Positions 1-8,800 of a DNA stretch of 64,000 bases are shown here, piece after piece. The position numbers and the translations under genes were made by a program. A model generated the notes under the pieces. The model was not told the origin of the DNA. It did no database searches and worked only from the letters and a program-made list of their open reading frames with translations. Position 1 is the first letter of the stretch. Every line of letters starts with the position of its first letter. The DNA comes from Ascidia mentula (taxonomy: Eukaryota > Chordata > Ascidiacea > Phlebobranchia > Ascidiidae), in the NCBI GenBank assembly GCA_947561715.1, contig OX387202.1, positions 14,273,001 to 14,337,000 of the forward strand, written 5' to 3'.

Positions 1-11
1 TCGTCGCAGTA

Positions 12-84
12 GCCCGGTTAGCTCAGTCGGCAGAACGTTGGACTTTTACTCCAACGGTCAAGGGTTCAAGTCCCTTATCGGGCG
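12..84 (+). tRNA. tRNA-Lys(TTT), unit 1
   Basis: Class B copy: A38C in the anticodon loop and one D-stem mismatch. Acceptor and T arms are intact. Confidence 0.85.
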
Positions 85-153
85 GTTCCTTCTTTTTTCA
101 CATATTTTATTCTCAAAGTTTCAAACAAGGTGAAAGCCTTCGTTTTAACAACC

Positions 154-225
154 TCCCAGATGGTCTAGTGGTTAGGATTCCTGGCTCTCACCCAGGCGGC
201 CCGGGTTCAATTCCCGGTCTGGGAA
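154..225 (+). tRNA. tRNA-Glu(CTC), unit 1
   Basis: Consensus copy with 7-bp acceptor stem TCCCAGA/TCTGGGA, discriminator A and loop CTCTCAC. Confidence 0.93.
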
Positions 226-313
226 GGTTTTGAATCATATCAAAAAAAAAATTTGCAGACAAGTAGATTTGATCAACAAATGTTCCACTGAATCTAAACA
301 ATTCGTCGCAGTA

Positions 314-386
314 GCCCGGTTAGCTCAGTCGGCAGAACGTTGGACTTTTACTCCAACGGTCAAGGGTTCAAGTCCCTTATCGGGCG
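314..386 (+). tRNA. tRNA-Lys(TTT), unit 2
   Basis: Class B copy. Confidence 0.85.
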
Positions 387-455
387 GTTCCTTCTTTTTT
401 CACATATTGTATTCTCAAAGTTTCAAACAAGATGAAAGCCTTCGTTTTAACAACC

Positions 456-527
456 TCCCAGATGGTCTAGTGGTTAGGATTCCTGGCTCTCACCCAGGCG
501 GCCCGGGTTCAATTCCCGGTCTGGGAA
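456..527 (+). tRNA. tRNA-Glu(CTC), unit 2
   Basis: Consensus copy. Confidence 0.93.
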
Positions 528-616
528 GCTTCTGAATCATATCAAAAAAATAATTTTGCAGACAAGTAGATTTGATCAACAAATTTTCCACTGAATCTAA
601 ACAATTCGTCGCAGTA

Positions 617-689
617 GCCCGGTTAGCTTAGGCGGTGGAACGTTGGACTTTTAATCCAACGGTCAAGGGTTCAAGTCCCTTATCGGGCG
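617..689 (+). tRNA. tRNA-Lys(TTT), unit 3
   Basis: Class D copy. The D arm reads GCTTAGGCGGTGGAAC, so the D stem is weakened by a C11-A24 mismatch and a T13-G22 wobble. Anticodon loop is canonical. Function doubtful. Confidence 0.75.
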
Positions 690-758
690 GTTCCTTCTTT
701 TTTCACATATTGCATTCTCAAAGTTTCAAGCAAGGTGAAAGCCTTCGTTTTGACAACC

Positions 759-830
759 TCCCAGATGGTCTAGTGGTTAGGATTCCTGGCTCTCACCCAG
801 GCGGCCCGGGTTCAATTCCCGGTCTGGGAA
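759..830 (+). tRNA. tRNA-Glu(CTC), unit 3
   Basis: Consensus copy. Confidence 0.93.
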
Positions 831-919
831 GCTTTTGAATCATATCAAAAAAATAATTTTGCAGACAAGTAGATTTGATCAACAAATGTTCCACTGAATC
901 TAAACAATTCGTCGCAGTA

Positions 920-992
920 GCCCGGTTAGCTCAGTCGGCAGAACGTTGGACTTTTACTCCAACGGTCAAGGGTTCAAGTCCCTTATCGGGCG
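920..992 (+). tRNA. tRNA-Lys(TTT), unit 4
   Basis: Class B copy; first member of the duplicated six-unit block. Confidence 0.85.
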
Positions 993-1061
993 GTTCCTTC
1001 TTTTTTCACATATTTTATTCTCAAAGTTTCAAACAAGGTGAAAGCCTTCGTTTTAACAACC

Positions 1062-1133
1062 TCCCAGATGGTCTAGTGGTTAGGATTCCTGGCTCTCACC
1101 CAGGCGGCCCGGGTTCAATTCCCGGTCTGGGAA
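1062..1133 (+). tRNA. tRNA-Glu(CTC), unit 4
   Basis: Consensus copy. Confidence 0.93.
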
Positions 1134-1221
1134 GGTTTTGAATCATATCAAAAAAAAAATTTGCAGACAAGTAGATTTGATCAACAAATGTTCCACTGAA
1201 TCTAAACAATTCGTCGCAGTA

Positions 1222-1294
1222 GCCCGGTTAGCTCAGTCGGCAGAACGTTGGACTTTTACTCCAACGGTCAAGGGTTCAAGTCCCTTATCGGGCG
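1222..1294 (+). tRNA. tRNA-Lys(TTT), unit 5
   Basis: Class B copy. Confidence 0.85.
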
Positions 1295-1363
1295 GTTCCT
1301 TCTTTTTTCACATATTGTACTCTCAAAGTTTCAAACAAGATGAAAGCCTTCGTTTTAACAACC

Positions 1364-1435
1364 TCCCAGATGGTCTAGTGGTTAGGATTCCTGGCTCTCA
1401 CCCAGGCGGCCCGGGTTCAATTCCCGGTCTGGGAA
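1364..1435 (+). tRNA. tRNA-Glu(CTC), unit 5
   Basis: Consensus copy. Confidence 0.93.
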
Positions 1436-1524
1436 GGTTTTGAATCGTATCAAAAAAATAATTTTGCAGACAAGTAGATTTGATCAACAAATGTTCCACT
1501 GAATCTAAACAATTCGTCGCAGTA

Positions 1525-1597
1525 GCCCGGTTAGCTCAGTCGGCAGAACGTTGGACTTTTAATCCAACGGTCAAGGGTTCAAGTCCCTTATCGGGCG
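1525..1597 (+). tRNA. tRNA-Lys(TTT), unit 6
   Basis: Class C copy: D-stem mismatch but canonical A38. Confidence 0.87.
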
Positions 1598-1666
1598 GTT
1601 CCTGCTTTTTTCACATATTGTATTCTCAAAGTTTCAAACAAGGTGAAAGCCTTCGTTTTGACAACC

Positions 1667-1738
1667 TCCCAGATGGTCTAGTGGTTAGGATTCCTGGCTC
1701 TCACCCAGGCGGCCCTGGTTCAATTCCCGGTCTGGGAA
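1667..1738 (+). tRNA. tRNA-Glu(CTC), unit 6
   Basis: T-stem variant: GGCCCTGG replaces GGCCCGGG, a tolerable G-T wobble. Confidence 0.9.
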
Positions 1739-1827
1739 GCTTTTGAATCATATTAAAAAAATAATTTTGCAGACAAGTAGATTTGATCAACAAATGTTCC
1801 ACTGAATCTAAACAATTCTTCACAGTA

Positions 1828-1900
1828 ACCCGGTTAGCTCAGTCGGTAGAGCGTTGGACTTTTAATCCAACGGTCAAGGGTTCAAGTCCCTTATCGGGCG
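1828..1900 (+). tRNA. tRNA-Lys(TTT), unit 7
   Basis: Class A body, but G1 is A, which breaks the first acceptor pair. Same change in unit 13. Confidence 0.85.
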
Positions 1901-1969
1901 GTTCCTTCTTTTTTCACATATTGTATTCTCAATGTTTCAAACAAGGTGAAAGCCTTCGTTTTAACAACC

Positions 1970-2041
1970 TCCCTGATGGTCTAGTGGTTAGGATTCCTGG
2001 CTCTCTCCCAGGCGGCCCGGGTTCAATTCCCGGTCTGGGAA
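1970..2041 (+). tRNA. tRNA-Glu(CTC), unit 7
   Basis: Acceptor A5T mismatch and A37T next to the anticodon (loop CTCTCTC); probably weakened. Confidence 0.8.
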
Positions 2042-2130
2042 GCTTTTGAATCATCTCAAAAAAATAATTTTGCAGGCAAGTAGATTTGATCAACAAATGT
2101 TCCACTGAATCTAAACAATTCTTCACAGTA

Positions 2131-2203
2131 GCCCGGTTAGCTCAGTCGGTAGAGCGTTGGACTTTTAATCCAACGGTCAAGGGTTCAAGTCCCTTATCTG
2201 GCG
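2131..2203 (+). tRNA. tRNA-Lys(TTT), unit 8
   Basis: Class A with G69T in the acceptor stem (ATCTGGC). Confidence 0.87.
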
Positions 2204-2272
2204 GTTCCTTCTTTTTTCACATATTGCATTCTCAAAGTTTCAAGCAAGGTGAAAGCCTTCGTTTTGACAACC

Positions 2273-2344
2273 TCCCAGATGGTCTAGTGGTTAGGATTCC
2301 TGGCTCTCACCCAGGCGGCACGGGTTCAATTCCCGGTCTGGGAT
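2273..2344 (+). tRNA. tRNA-Glu(CTC), unit 8
   Basis: T-stem C-to-A change (GGCACGGG) and discriminator T instead of A. Confidence 0.82.
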
Positions 2345-2433
2345 GCTTTTGAATCATATTAAAAAAATAATTTTCCAGACAAGTAGATTTGATCAACTAA
2401 TGTTCCACAGAATCTAAACAATTCGTCGCAGTA

Positions 2434-2506
2434 GCCCGGTTAGCTCAGTCGGTAGAGCGTTGGACTTTTAATCCAACGGTCAAGGGTTCAAGTCCCTGAT
2501 CGGGCG
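2434..2506 (+). tRNA. tRNA-Lys(TTT), unit 9
   Basis: Class A with T65G at the base of the T stem. Confidence 0.87.
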
Positions 2507-2575
2507 GTTCCTGCTTTTTTCACATATTGCATTCTCAAAGTTTCAAGCAAGGTGAAAGCCTTCGTTTTGACAACC

Positions 2576-2647
2576 TCCCAGATGGTCTAGAGGTTAGGAT
2601 TCCTGGCTCTCACCCAGGCGGCCCGGGTTCAATTCCCGGTCTGGGAA
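2576..2647 (+). tRNA. tRNA-Glu(CTC), unit 9
   Basis: D-arm variant TCTAGAGGTTAGG (T-to-A); otherwise consensus. Confidence 0.9.
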
Positions 2648-2735
2648 GCTTTTAAATCATTTAAAAAAATAATTTTGCAGACAAGTAGATTTGATCAACA
2701 AATGTTCCACTGAATCTGAACAATTCGTCGCAGTA

Positions 2736-2808
2736 GCCCGGTTAGCTCAGTCGGCAGAACGTTGGACTTTTACTCCAACGGTCAAGGGTTCAAGTCCCTT
2801 ATCGGGCG
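2736..2808 (+). tRNA. tRNA-Lys(TTT), unit 10
   Basis: Class B; counterpart of unit 4 in the second block. Confidence 0.85.
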
Positions 2809-2877
2809 GTTCCTTCTTTTTTCACATATTTTATTCTCAAAGTTTCAAACAAGGTGAAAGCCTTCGTTTTAACAACC

Positions 2878-2949
2878 TCCCAGATGGTCTAGTGGTTAGG
2901 ATTCCTGGCTCTCACCCAGGCGGCCCGGGTTCAATTCCCGGTCTGGGAA
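2878..2949 (+). tRNA. tRNA-Glu(CTC), unit 10
   Basis: Consensus copy. Confidence 0.93.
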
Positions 2950-3037
2950 GGTTTTGAATCATATCAAAAAAAAAATTTGCAGACAAGTAGATTTGATCAA
3001 CAAATGTTCCACTGAATCTAAACAATTCGTCGCAGTA

Positions 3038-3110
3038 GCCCGGTTAGCTCAGTCGGCAGAACGTTGGACTTTTACTCCAACGGTCAAGGGTTCAAGTCCC
3101 TTATCGGGCG
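3038..3110 (+). tRNA. tRNA-Lys(TTT), unit 11
   Basis: Class B; counterpart of unit 5. Confidence 0.85.
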
Positions 3111-3179
3111 GTTCCTTCTTTTTTCACATATTGTACTCTCAAAGTTTCAAACAAGATGAAAGCCTTCGTTTTAACAACC

Positions 3180-3251
3180 TCCCAGATGGTCTAGTGGTTA
3201 GGATTCCTGGCTCTCACCCAGGCGGCCCGGGTTCAATTCCCGGTCTGGGAA
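3180..3251 (+). tRNA. tRNA-Glu(CTC), unit 11
   Basis: Consensus copy. Confidence 0.93.
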
Positions 3252-3340
3252 GGTTTTGAATCGTATCAAAAAAATAATTTTGCAGACAAGTAGATTTGAT
3301 CAACAAATGTTCCACTGAATCTAAACAATTCGTCGCAGTA

Positions 3341-3413
3341 GCCCGGTTAGCTCAGTCGGCAGAACGTTGGACTTTTAATCCAACGGTCAAGGGTTCAAGT
3401 CCCTTATCGGGCG
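3341..3413 (+). tRNA. tRNA-Lys(TTT), unit 12
   Basis: Class C; counterpart of unit 6. Confidence 0.87.
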
Positions 3414-3482
3414 GTTCCTGCTTTTTTCACATATTGTATTCTCAAAGTTTCAAACAAGGTGAAAGCCTTCGTTTTGACAACC

Positions 3483-3554
3483 TCCCAGATGGTCTAGTGG
3501 TTAGGATTCCTGGCTCTCACCCAGGCGGCCCTGGTTCAATTCCCGGTCTGGGAA
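3483..3554 (+). tRNA. tRNA-Glu(CTC), unit 12
   Basis: Same GGCCCTGG T-stem variant as unit 6. Confidence 0.9.
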
Positions 3555-3643
3555 GCTTTTGAATCATATTAAAAAAATAATTTTGCAGACAAGTAGATTT
3601 GATCAACAAATGTTCCACTGAATCTAAACAATTCTTCACAGTA

Positions 3644-3716
3644 ACCCGGTTAGCTCAGTCGGTAGAGCGTTGGACTTTTAATCCAACGGTCAAGGGTTCA
3701 AGTCCCTTATCGGGCG
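3644..3716 (+). tRNA. tRNA-Lys(TTT), unit 13
   Basis: G1A variant; counterpart of unit 7. Confidence 0.85.
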
Positions 3717-3785
3717 GTTCCTTCTTTTTTCACATATTGTATTCTCAATGTTTCAAACAAGGTGAAAGCCTTCGTTTTAACAACC

Positions 3786-3857
3786 TCCCTGATGGTCTAG
3801 TGGTTAGGATTCCTGGCTCTCTCCCAGGCGGCCCGGGTTCAATTCCCGGTCTGGGAA
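3786..3857 (+). tRNA. tRNA-Glu(CTC), unit 13
   Basis: A5T and A37T, as in unit 7. Confidence 0.8.
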
Positions 3858-3946
3858 GCTTTTGAATCATCTCAAAAAAATAATTTTGCAGGCAAGTAGA
3901 TTTGATCAACAAATGTTCCACTGAATCTAAACAATTCTTCACAGTA

Positions 3947-4019
3947 GCCCGGTTAGCTCAGTCGGTAGAGCGTTGGACTTTTAATCCAACGGTCAAGGGT
4001 TCAAGTCCCTTATCTGGCG
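3947..4019 (+). tRNA. tRNA-Lys(TTT), unit 14
   Basis: G69T, as in unit 8. Confidence 0.87.
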
Positions 4020-4088
4020 GTTCCTTCTTTTTTCACATATTGCATTCTCAAAGTTTCAAGCAAGGTGAAAGCCTTCGTTTTGACAACC

Positions 4089-4160
4089 TCCCAGATGGTC
4101 TAGTGGTTAGGATTCCTGGCTCTCACCCAGGCGGCACGGGTTCAATTCCCGGTCTGGGAT
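4089..4160 (+). tRNA. tRNA-Glu(CTC), unit 14
   Basis: GGCACGGG and T discriminator, as in unit 8. Confidence 0.82.
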
Positions 4161-4249
4161 GCTTTTGAATCATATTAAAAAAATAATTTTCCAGACAAGT
4201 AGATTTGATCAACTAATGTTCCACAGAATCTAAACAATTCGTCGCAGTA

Positions 4250-4322
4250 GCCCGGTTAGCTCAGTCGGTAGAGCGTTGGACTTTTAATCCAACGGTCAAG
4301 GGTTCAAGTCCCTGATCGGGCG
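4250..4322 (+). tRNA. tRNA-Lys(TTT), unit 15
   Basis: T65G, as in unit 9. Confidence 0.87.
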
Positions 4323-4391
4323 GTTCCTGCTTTTTTCACATATTGCATTCTCAAAGTTTCAAGCAAGGTGAAAGCCTTCGTTTTGACAACC

Positions 4392-4463
4392 TCCCAGATG
4401 GTCTAGAGGTTAGGATTCCTGGCTCTCACCCAGGCGGCCCGGGTTCAATTCCCTGCCTGGGAA
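4392..4463 (+). tRNA. tRNA-Glu(CTC), unit 15
   Basis: D-loop T-to-A as in unit 9, plus altered 3' acceptor region CCCTGCCTGGGA that mispairs at position 66. Confidence 0.8.
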
Positions 4464-4552
4464 GCTTTTGAATCATATCAAAAAAATAATTTTGCAGACA
4501 AGTAGATTTGATCAACAAATGTTCCACTGAATCTAAACAATTCTTCACAGTA

Positions 4553-4625
4553 GCCCGGTGAGCTCAGTCGGTAGAGCGTTGGACTTTTAATCCAACGGTC
4601 AAGGGTTCAAGTCCCTTATCGGGCG
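4553..4625 (+). tRNA. tRNA-Lys(TTT), unit 16
   Basis: U8, normally universal, is G (GCCCGGTGAGCTC); folding may suffer. Confidence 0.8.
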
Positions 4626-4694
4626 GTTCCTTCTTTTTGCGCATATTGTATTCTCAAAGTTTCAAACAAGGTGAAAGCCTTCATTTTAACAACC

Positions 4695-4765
4695 TCCCAG
4701 ATGGTCTAGTGGTTAGGATTCCTGGCTCTCACCCAGGCGGCCCGGGTTCAATTCCCGGCTGGGAA
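4695..4765 (+). tRNA. tRNA-Glu(CTC), unit 16
   Basis: One base is missing in the 3' acceptor region (CCCGGCTGGGA), giving 71 nt; probably defective. Confidence 0.75.
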
Positions 4766-4854
4766 GCTTTTGAATCACATTAAACAAATAATTTTGCAGA
4801 CAAGTAGATTTGATCAACAAATGTTCCACTGAATCTAAACAATTCGTCGTAGTA

Positions 4855-4927
4855 GCCCGGTTAGCTCAGTCGGTAGAGCGTTGGACTTTTAATCCAACGG
4901 TCAAGGGTTCAAGTCCCTTATCGGGCG
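4855..4927 (+). tRNA. tRNA-Lys(TTT), unit 17
   Basis: Fully canonical class A copy: all four stems paired, loop CTTTTAA. Confidence 0.95.
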
Positions 4928-4996
4928 GTTCCTTCTTTTTTCACATATTTTATTCTCAAAGTTTCAAACAAGGTGAAAGCCTTCGTTTTTGCAACC

Positions 4997-5068
4997 TCCC
5001 AGATGGTCTAGTGGTTAGGATTCCTGGCTCTCACCCAGGCGGCCCGGGTTCAATTCCCGGTCTGGGAA
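4997..5068 (+). tRNA. tRNA-Glu(CTC), unit 17
   Basis: Consensus copy. Confidence 0.93.
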
Positions 5069-5156
5069 GGTTGTAAATCATTCAAAAAAATAATTTTGCA
5101 GACAAGTAGATTTGATCAACAAATGTTCCACAGAATCTAAACAATTCGTCGCAGTA

Positions 5157-5229
5157 GCCCGGTTAGCTCAGTCGGTAGAGCGTTGGACTTTTAATCCAAC
5201 GGTCAAGGGTTCAAGTCCCTTATCGGGCG
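5157..5229 (+). tRNA. tRNA-Lys(TTT), unit 18
   Basis: Canonical class A copy. Confidence 0.95.
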
Positions 5230-5298
5230 GTTCCTGCTTTTTTCACATATTGCATTCTCAAAGTTTCAAGCAAGGTGAAAGCCTTCGTTTTGACAACC

Positions 5299-5370
5299 TC
5301 CCAGATGGTCTAGAGGTTAGGATTCCTGGCTCTCACCCAGGCGGCCCGGGTTCAATTCCCTGCCTGGGAA
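5299..5370 (+). tRNA. tRNA-Glu(CTC), unit 18
   Basis: Shares the D-loop and CCCTGCCTGGGA changes of unit 15, 907 bp (three units) earlier, evidence of a second, smaller block duplication. Confidence 0.8.
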
Positions 5371-5459
5371 GCTTTTGAATCATATCAAAAAAATAATTTT
5401 GCAGACAAGTAGATTTGATCAACAAATGTTCCACTGAATCTAAACAATTCTTTCCAGTA

Positions 5460-5532
5460 GCCCGGTGAGCTCAGTCGGTAGAGCGTTGGACTTTTAATCC
5501 AACGGTCAAGGGTTCAAGTCCCTTATCGGGCG
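5460..5532 (+). tRNA. tRNA-Lys(TTT), unit 19
   Basis: U8G, as in unit 16. Confidence 0.8.
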
Positions 5533-5601
5533 GTTCCTTCTTTTTGCGCATATTGTATTCTCAAAGTTTCAAACAAGGTGAAAGCCTTCGTTTTAACAAC
5601 C

Positions 5602-5673
5602 TCCCAGATGGTCTAGTGGTTAGGATTCCTGGCTCTCACCCAGGCGGCCCGGGTTCAATTCCCGGTCTGGGAA
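5602..5673 (+). tRNA. tRNA-Glu(CTC), unit 19
   Basis: Consensus copy. Confidence 0.93.
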
Positions 5674-5762
5674 GCTTTTGAATCATATTAAATAAATAAT
5701 TTTGCAGACAAGTAGATTTGATCAACAAATGTTCCACTGAATCTAAACAATTCGTCGCAGTA

Positions 5763-5835
5763 GCCCGGTTAGCTCAGTCGGTAGAGCGTTGGACTTTTAA
5801 TCCAACGGTCAAGGGTTCAAGTCCCTTATTGGGCG
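5763..5835 (+). tRNA. tRNA-Lys(TTT), unit 20
   Basis: C68T makes a G5-U68 wobble; otherwise canonical. Confidence 0.92.
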
Positions 5836-5903
5836 GTTCCTTTTTTTTCACATATGTTATTCTCAAAGTTTCAAACAAGGTGAAAGCCTTCGTTTTAACA
5901 ACC

Positions 5904-5975
5904 TCCCAGATGGTCTAGTGGTTAGGATTCCTGGCTCTCACCCAGGCGGCCCGGGTTCAATTCCCGGTCTGGGAA
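5904..5975 (+). tRNA. tRNA-Glu(CTC), unit 20
   Basis: Consensus copy. Confidence 0.93.
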
Positions 5976-6064
5976 ACTTTTGAACCATATTAAAAAAATA
6001 ATTTTGCAGACAAGTAGATTTGATCAACAAATGTTTCACTGAATCTAAACAATTCTTCTCAGTA

Positions 6065-6137
6065 GCCCGGTTAGCTCAGTCGGTGGAGCGTTGGACTTTT
6101 AATCCAACGGTCAAGGGTTCAAGTCCCTTATCGGGCG
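6065..6137 (+). tRNA. tRNA-Lys(TTT), unit 21
   Basis: A21G (GGTGGAGC); otherwise class A. Confidence 0.9.
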
Positions 6138-6159
6138 GTTCCTTCTTTTTTCACATACT

Positions 6160-6217
6160 GTGGTTAGGATTCCTGGCTCTCTCCCAGGCGGACCGGGTTC
6201 AATTCCCGGTCTGGGAT
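6160..6217 (+). pseudogene. 5'-truncated tRNA-Glu pseudogene, unit 21
   Basis: A deletion fuses the spacer straight to GTGGTTAGG. The acceptor 5' strand and part of the D arm are gone, position 37 is T and the discriminator is T. The A box is destroyed. Confidence 0.9.
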
Positions 6218-6306
6218 GCTTTTGAATCATATTAAACAAATAATTTTGCAGACAAGTAGATTTGATCAACAAATGTTCCACTGAATCTAAACAATTCGTC
6301 GCAATA

Positions 6307-6379
6307 GCCCGGTTAGCTCAGTCGGTAGAGCGTTGGACTTTCAATCCAACGGTCAAGGGTTGAAGTCCCTTATCGGGCG
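6307..6379 (+). pseudogene. tRNA-Lys body with TTC (Glu) anticodon, unit 22
   Basis: The anticodon loop reads CTTTCAA, so bases 6340-6342 are TTC, a glutamate anticodon, on an otherwise Lys-type body. The B box also has the near-invariant C56 changed (GGTTGAAGTCC), so transcription is probably lost. I call it a decaying copy. Confidence 0.8.
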
Positions 6380-6448
6380 GTTCCTTCTTTTTTCACATAT
6401 TTTATTCTCAAAGTTTCAAACAAGGTGAAAGCCTTCGTTTTGACAACC

Positions 6449-6520
6449 TCCCAGATAGTCTAGTGGTTAGGATTCCTTGCTCTCACCCAGGCGGCCCAGG
6501 TTCAATTCCCGGTCTGGGAA
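6449..6520 (+). tRNA. tRNA-Glu(CTC)-like, unit 22
   Basis: Anticodon-stem and D-arm changes (CCTTGCTC, GATAGTC) and CCCAGG T stem; likely a pseudogene. Confidence 0.65.
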
Positions 6521-6608
6521 GCTTTTAAATCATTTAAAAAAATAATTTTGCAGACAAGTAGATTTGATCAACAAATGTTCCACTGAATCTGAACAATTCG
6601 TCGCAGTA

Positions 6609-6681
6609 GCCCGGTTAGCTCAGTCGGTAGAGCGTTGGACTTTTAATCCAACGGTCAAGGGTTCAAGTCCCTTATCGGGCG
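6609..6681 (+). tRNA. tRNA-Lys(TTT), unit 23
   Basis: Canonical class A copy. Confidence 0.95.
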
Positions 6682-6752
6682 GTTCCTTCCTTTTTCGCAT
6701 ATTGTATTCTCAAAGTTTCAAACAAGGTGAAAGCCTTCGTTTTTTGACAACC

Positions 6753-6824
6753 TCCCAGATGGTCTAGTGGTTAGGATTCCTGGCTCTCACCCTGGCGGCC
6801 CGGGTTCAATTCCCGGTCTGGGAA
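6753..6824 (+). tRNA. tRNA-Glu(CTC), unit 23
   Basis: One anticodon-stem mismatch (CCTGG against CCTGG). Confidence 0.82.
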
Positions 6825-6913
6825 GCTTTTGAATCATATTAAAAAAATAATTTTGCAGACAAGTAAATTTGATCAACAAATGTTCCACTGAATCTAAACA
6901 ATTCGTCGCAGTT

Positions 6914-6986
6914 GCCCGGTTTGCTCAGTCGGTAAAGCGTTGGACTTTTAATCCAACGGTCAAGGGTTCAAGTCCCTTATCGGTCG
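6914..6986 (+). tRNA. tRNA-Lys(TTT)-like, unit 24
   Basis: A9T, G22A and G71T together damage the core and the acceptor stem; probably defective. Confidence 0.7.
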
Positions 6987-7055
6987 GTTCCTTCTTTTTT
7001 CACATATTGTATTCTCAAAGTTTCAAACAAGGTAAAAGCCTTTGTTTTTTCTACC

Positions 7056-7127
7056 TCCCAGATGGTCTAGTGGTTAGGATTCCTGGCTCTCACCCAGGCG
7101 TCCCGGGTTCAATTCCCGGTCTGGGAA
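7056..7127 (+). tRNA. tRNA-Glu(CTC), unit 24
   Basis: Variable-loop G-to-T (GGCGTCCC); otherwise consensus. Confidence 0.9.
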
Positions 7128-7216
7128 GCTTTTGAATCATATCAAAAAAATAATTTTGCAGACAAGTAGATTTGATCAACAAATGTTCCACTGAATCTTA
7201 ACAATTCGTCGCAGTA

Positions 7217-7289
7217 GCCCGGTTTGCTCAGTCGGTAGAACGTTGGACTTTTACTCCAACGGTCAAGGGTTCAAGTCCCTTATCGGGCG
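7217..7289 (+). tRNA. tRNA-Lys(TTT), unit 25
   Basis: Class B features plus A9T; T20 retained. Confidence 0.8.
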
Positions 7290-7358
7290 GTTCCTTCTTT
7301 TTTCACATATTTTATTCTCAAAGTTTCAAACAAGGTGAAAGCCTTCGTTTTAACAACC

Positions 7359-7430
7359 TCCCAGATGGTCTAGTGGTTAGGATTCCTGGCTCTCACCCAG
7401 GCGGCCCGGGTTCAATTCCCGGTCTGGGAA
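7359..7430 (+). tRNA. tRNA-Glu(CTC), unit 25
   Basis: Consensus copy. Confidence 0.93.
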
Positions 7431-7518
7431 GGTTTTGAATCATATCAAAAAAAAAATTTGCAGACAAGTAGATTTGATCAACAAATGTTCCACTGAATCT
7501 AAACAATTCGTCGCAGTA

Positions 7519-7591
7519 GCCCGGTTAGCTCAGTCGGCAGAACGTTGGACTTTTACTCCAACGGTCAAGGGTTCAAGTCCCTTATCGGGCG
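7519..7591 (+). tRNA. tRNA-Lys(TTT), unit 26
   Basis: Class B; starts a block (units 26-29) that mirrors units 1-4. Confidence 0.85.
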
Positions 7592-7660
7592 GTTCCTTCT
7601 TTTTTCACATATTTTATTCTCAAAGTTTCAAACAAGGTGAAAGCCTTCGTTTTAACAACC

Positions 7661-7732
7661 TCCCAGATGGTCTAGTGGTTAGGATTCCTGGCTCTCACCC
7701 AGGCGGCCCGGGTTCAATTCCCGGTCTGGGAA
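7661..7732 (+). tRNA. tRNA-Glu(CTC), unit 26
   Basis: Consensus copy. Confidence 0.93.
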
Positions 7733-7820
7733 GGTTTTGAATCATATCAAAAAAAAAATTTGCAGACAAGTAGATTTGATCAACAAATGTTCCACTGAAT
7801 CTAAACAATTCGTCGCAGTA

Positions 7821-7893
7821 GCCCGGTTAGCTCAGTCGGCAGAACGTTGGACTTTTACTCCAACGGTCAAGGGTTCAAGTCCCTTATCGGGCG
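7821..7893 (+). tRNA. tRNA-Lys(TTT), unit 27
   Basis: Class B copy. Confidence 0.85.
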
Positions 7894-7962
7894 GTTCCTT
7901 CTTTTTTCACATATTGTATTCTCAAAGTTTCAAACAATGTGAAAGCCTTCGTTTTAACAACC

Positions 7963-8034
7963 TCCCAGATGGTCTAGTGGTTAGGATTCCTGGCTCTCAC
8001 CCAGGCGGCCCGGGTTCAATTCCCGGTCTGGGAA
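7963..8034 (+). tRNA. tRNA-Glu(CTC), unit 27
   Basis: Consensus copy. Confidence 0.93.
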
Positions 8035-8122
8035 GCTTCTGAATCATATCAAAAAAATAATTTTGCAGACAAGTAGATTTGATCAACAAATTTTCCACTG
8101 AATCTAACAATTCGTCGCAGTA

Positions 8123-8195
8123 GCCCGGTTAGCTTAGGCGGTGGAACGTTGGACTTTTAATCCAACGGTCAAGGGTTCAAGTCCCTTATCGGGCG
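8123..8195 (+). tRNA. tRNA-Lys(TTT), unit 28
   Basis: Class D, the same private D-arm rearrangement as unit 3, 7,506 bp away. Confidence 0.75.
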
Positions 8196-8264
8196 GTTCC
8201 TTCTTTTTTCACATATTGCATTCTCAAAGTTTCAAGCAAGGTGAAAGCCTTCGTTTTGACAACC

Positions 8265-8336
8265 TCCCAGATGGTCTAGTGGTTAGGATTCCTGGCTCTC
8301 ACCCAGGCGGCCCGGGTTCAATTCCCGGTCTGGGAA
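8265..8336 (+). tRNA. tRNA-Glu(CTC), unit 28
   Basis: Consensus copy. Confidence 0.93.
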
Positions 8337-8425
8337 GCTTTTGAATCATATCAAAAAAATAATTTTGCAGACAAGTAGATTTGATCAACAAATGTTCCAC
8401 TGAATCTAAACAATTCGTCGCAGTA

Positions 8426-8498
8426 GCCCGGTTAGCTCAGTCGGCAGAACGTTGGACTTTTACTCCAACGGTCAAGGGTTCAAGTCCCTTATCGGGCG
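8426..8498 (+). tRNA. tRNA-Lys(TTT), unit 29
   Basis: Class B copy. Confidence 0.85.
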
Positions 8499-8567
8499 GT
8501 TCCTTCTTTTTTCACATATTTTATTCTCAAAGTTTCAAACAAGGTGAAAGCCTTCGTTTTAACAACC

Positions 8568-8639
8568 TCCCAGATGGTCTAGTGGTTAGGATTCCTGGCT
8601 CTCACCCAGGCGGCCCGGGTTCAATTCCCGGTCTGGGAA
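8568..8639 (+). tRNA. tRNA-Glu(CTC), unit 29
   Basis: Consensus copy. Confidence 0.93.
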
Positions 8640-8727
8640 GGTTTTGAATCATATCAAAAAAAAAATTTGCAGACAAGTAGATTTGATCAACAAATGTTCC
8701 ACTGAATCTAAACAATTCGTCGCAGTA

Positions 8728-8800
8728 GCCCGGTTAGCTCAGTCGGCAGAACGTTGGACTTTTACTCCAACGGTCAAGGGTTCAAGTCCCTTATCGGGCG
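8728..8800 (+). tRNA. tRNA-Lys(TTT), unit 30
   Basis: Class B; last intact Lys gene of the array. Confidence 0.85.

Larger units (their letters stand above)
920..2735 (+). repeat. Higher-order repeat, copy 1 (six tRNA units)
   Basis: Units 4-9 recur, variant for variant, as units 10-15 exactly 1,816 bp downstream. Shared private markers are the G1A Lys copy with the A37T Glu copy, the G69T Lys copy with a T discriminator on Glu, and the T65G Lys copy with an altered Glu D loop. This indicates a six-unit block duplication. Confidence 0.9.
2736..4551 (+). repeat. Higher-order repeat, copy 2 (six tRNA units)
   Basis: Second copy of the 1,816-bp block. It differs from the first by only a few scattered bases, for example in the final Glu gene, where the 3' acceptor region reads CCCTGCCTGGGA. 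Confidence 0.9.
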
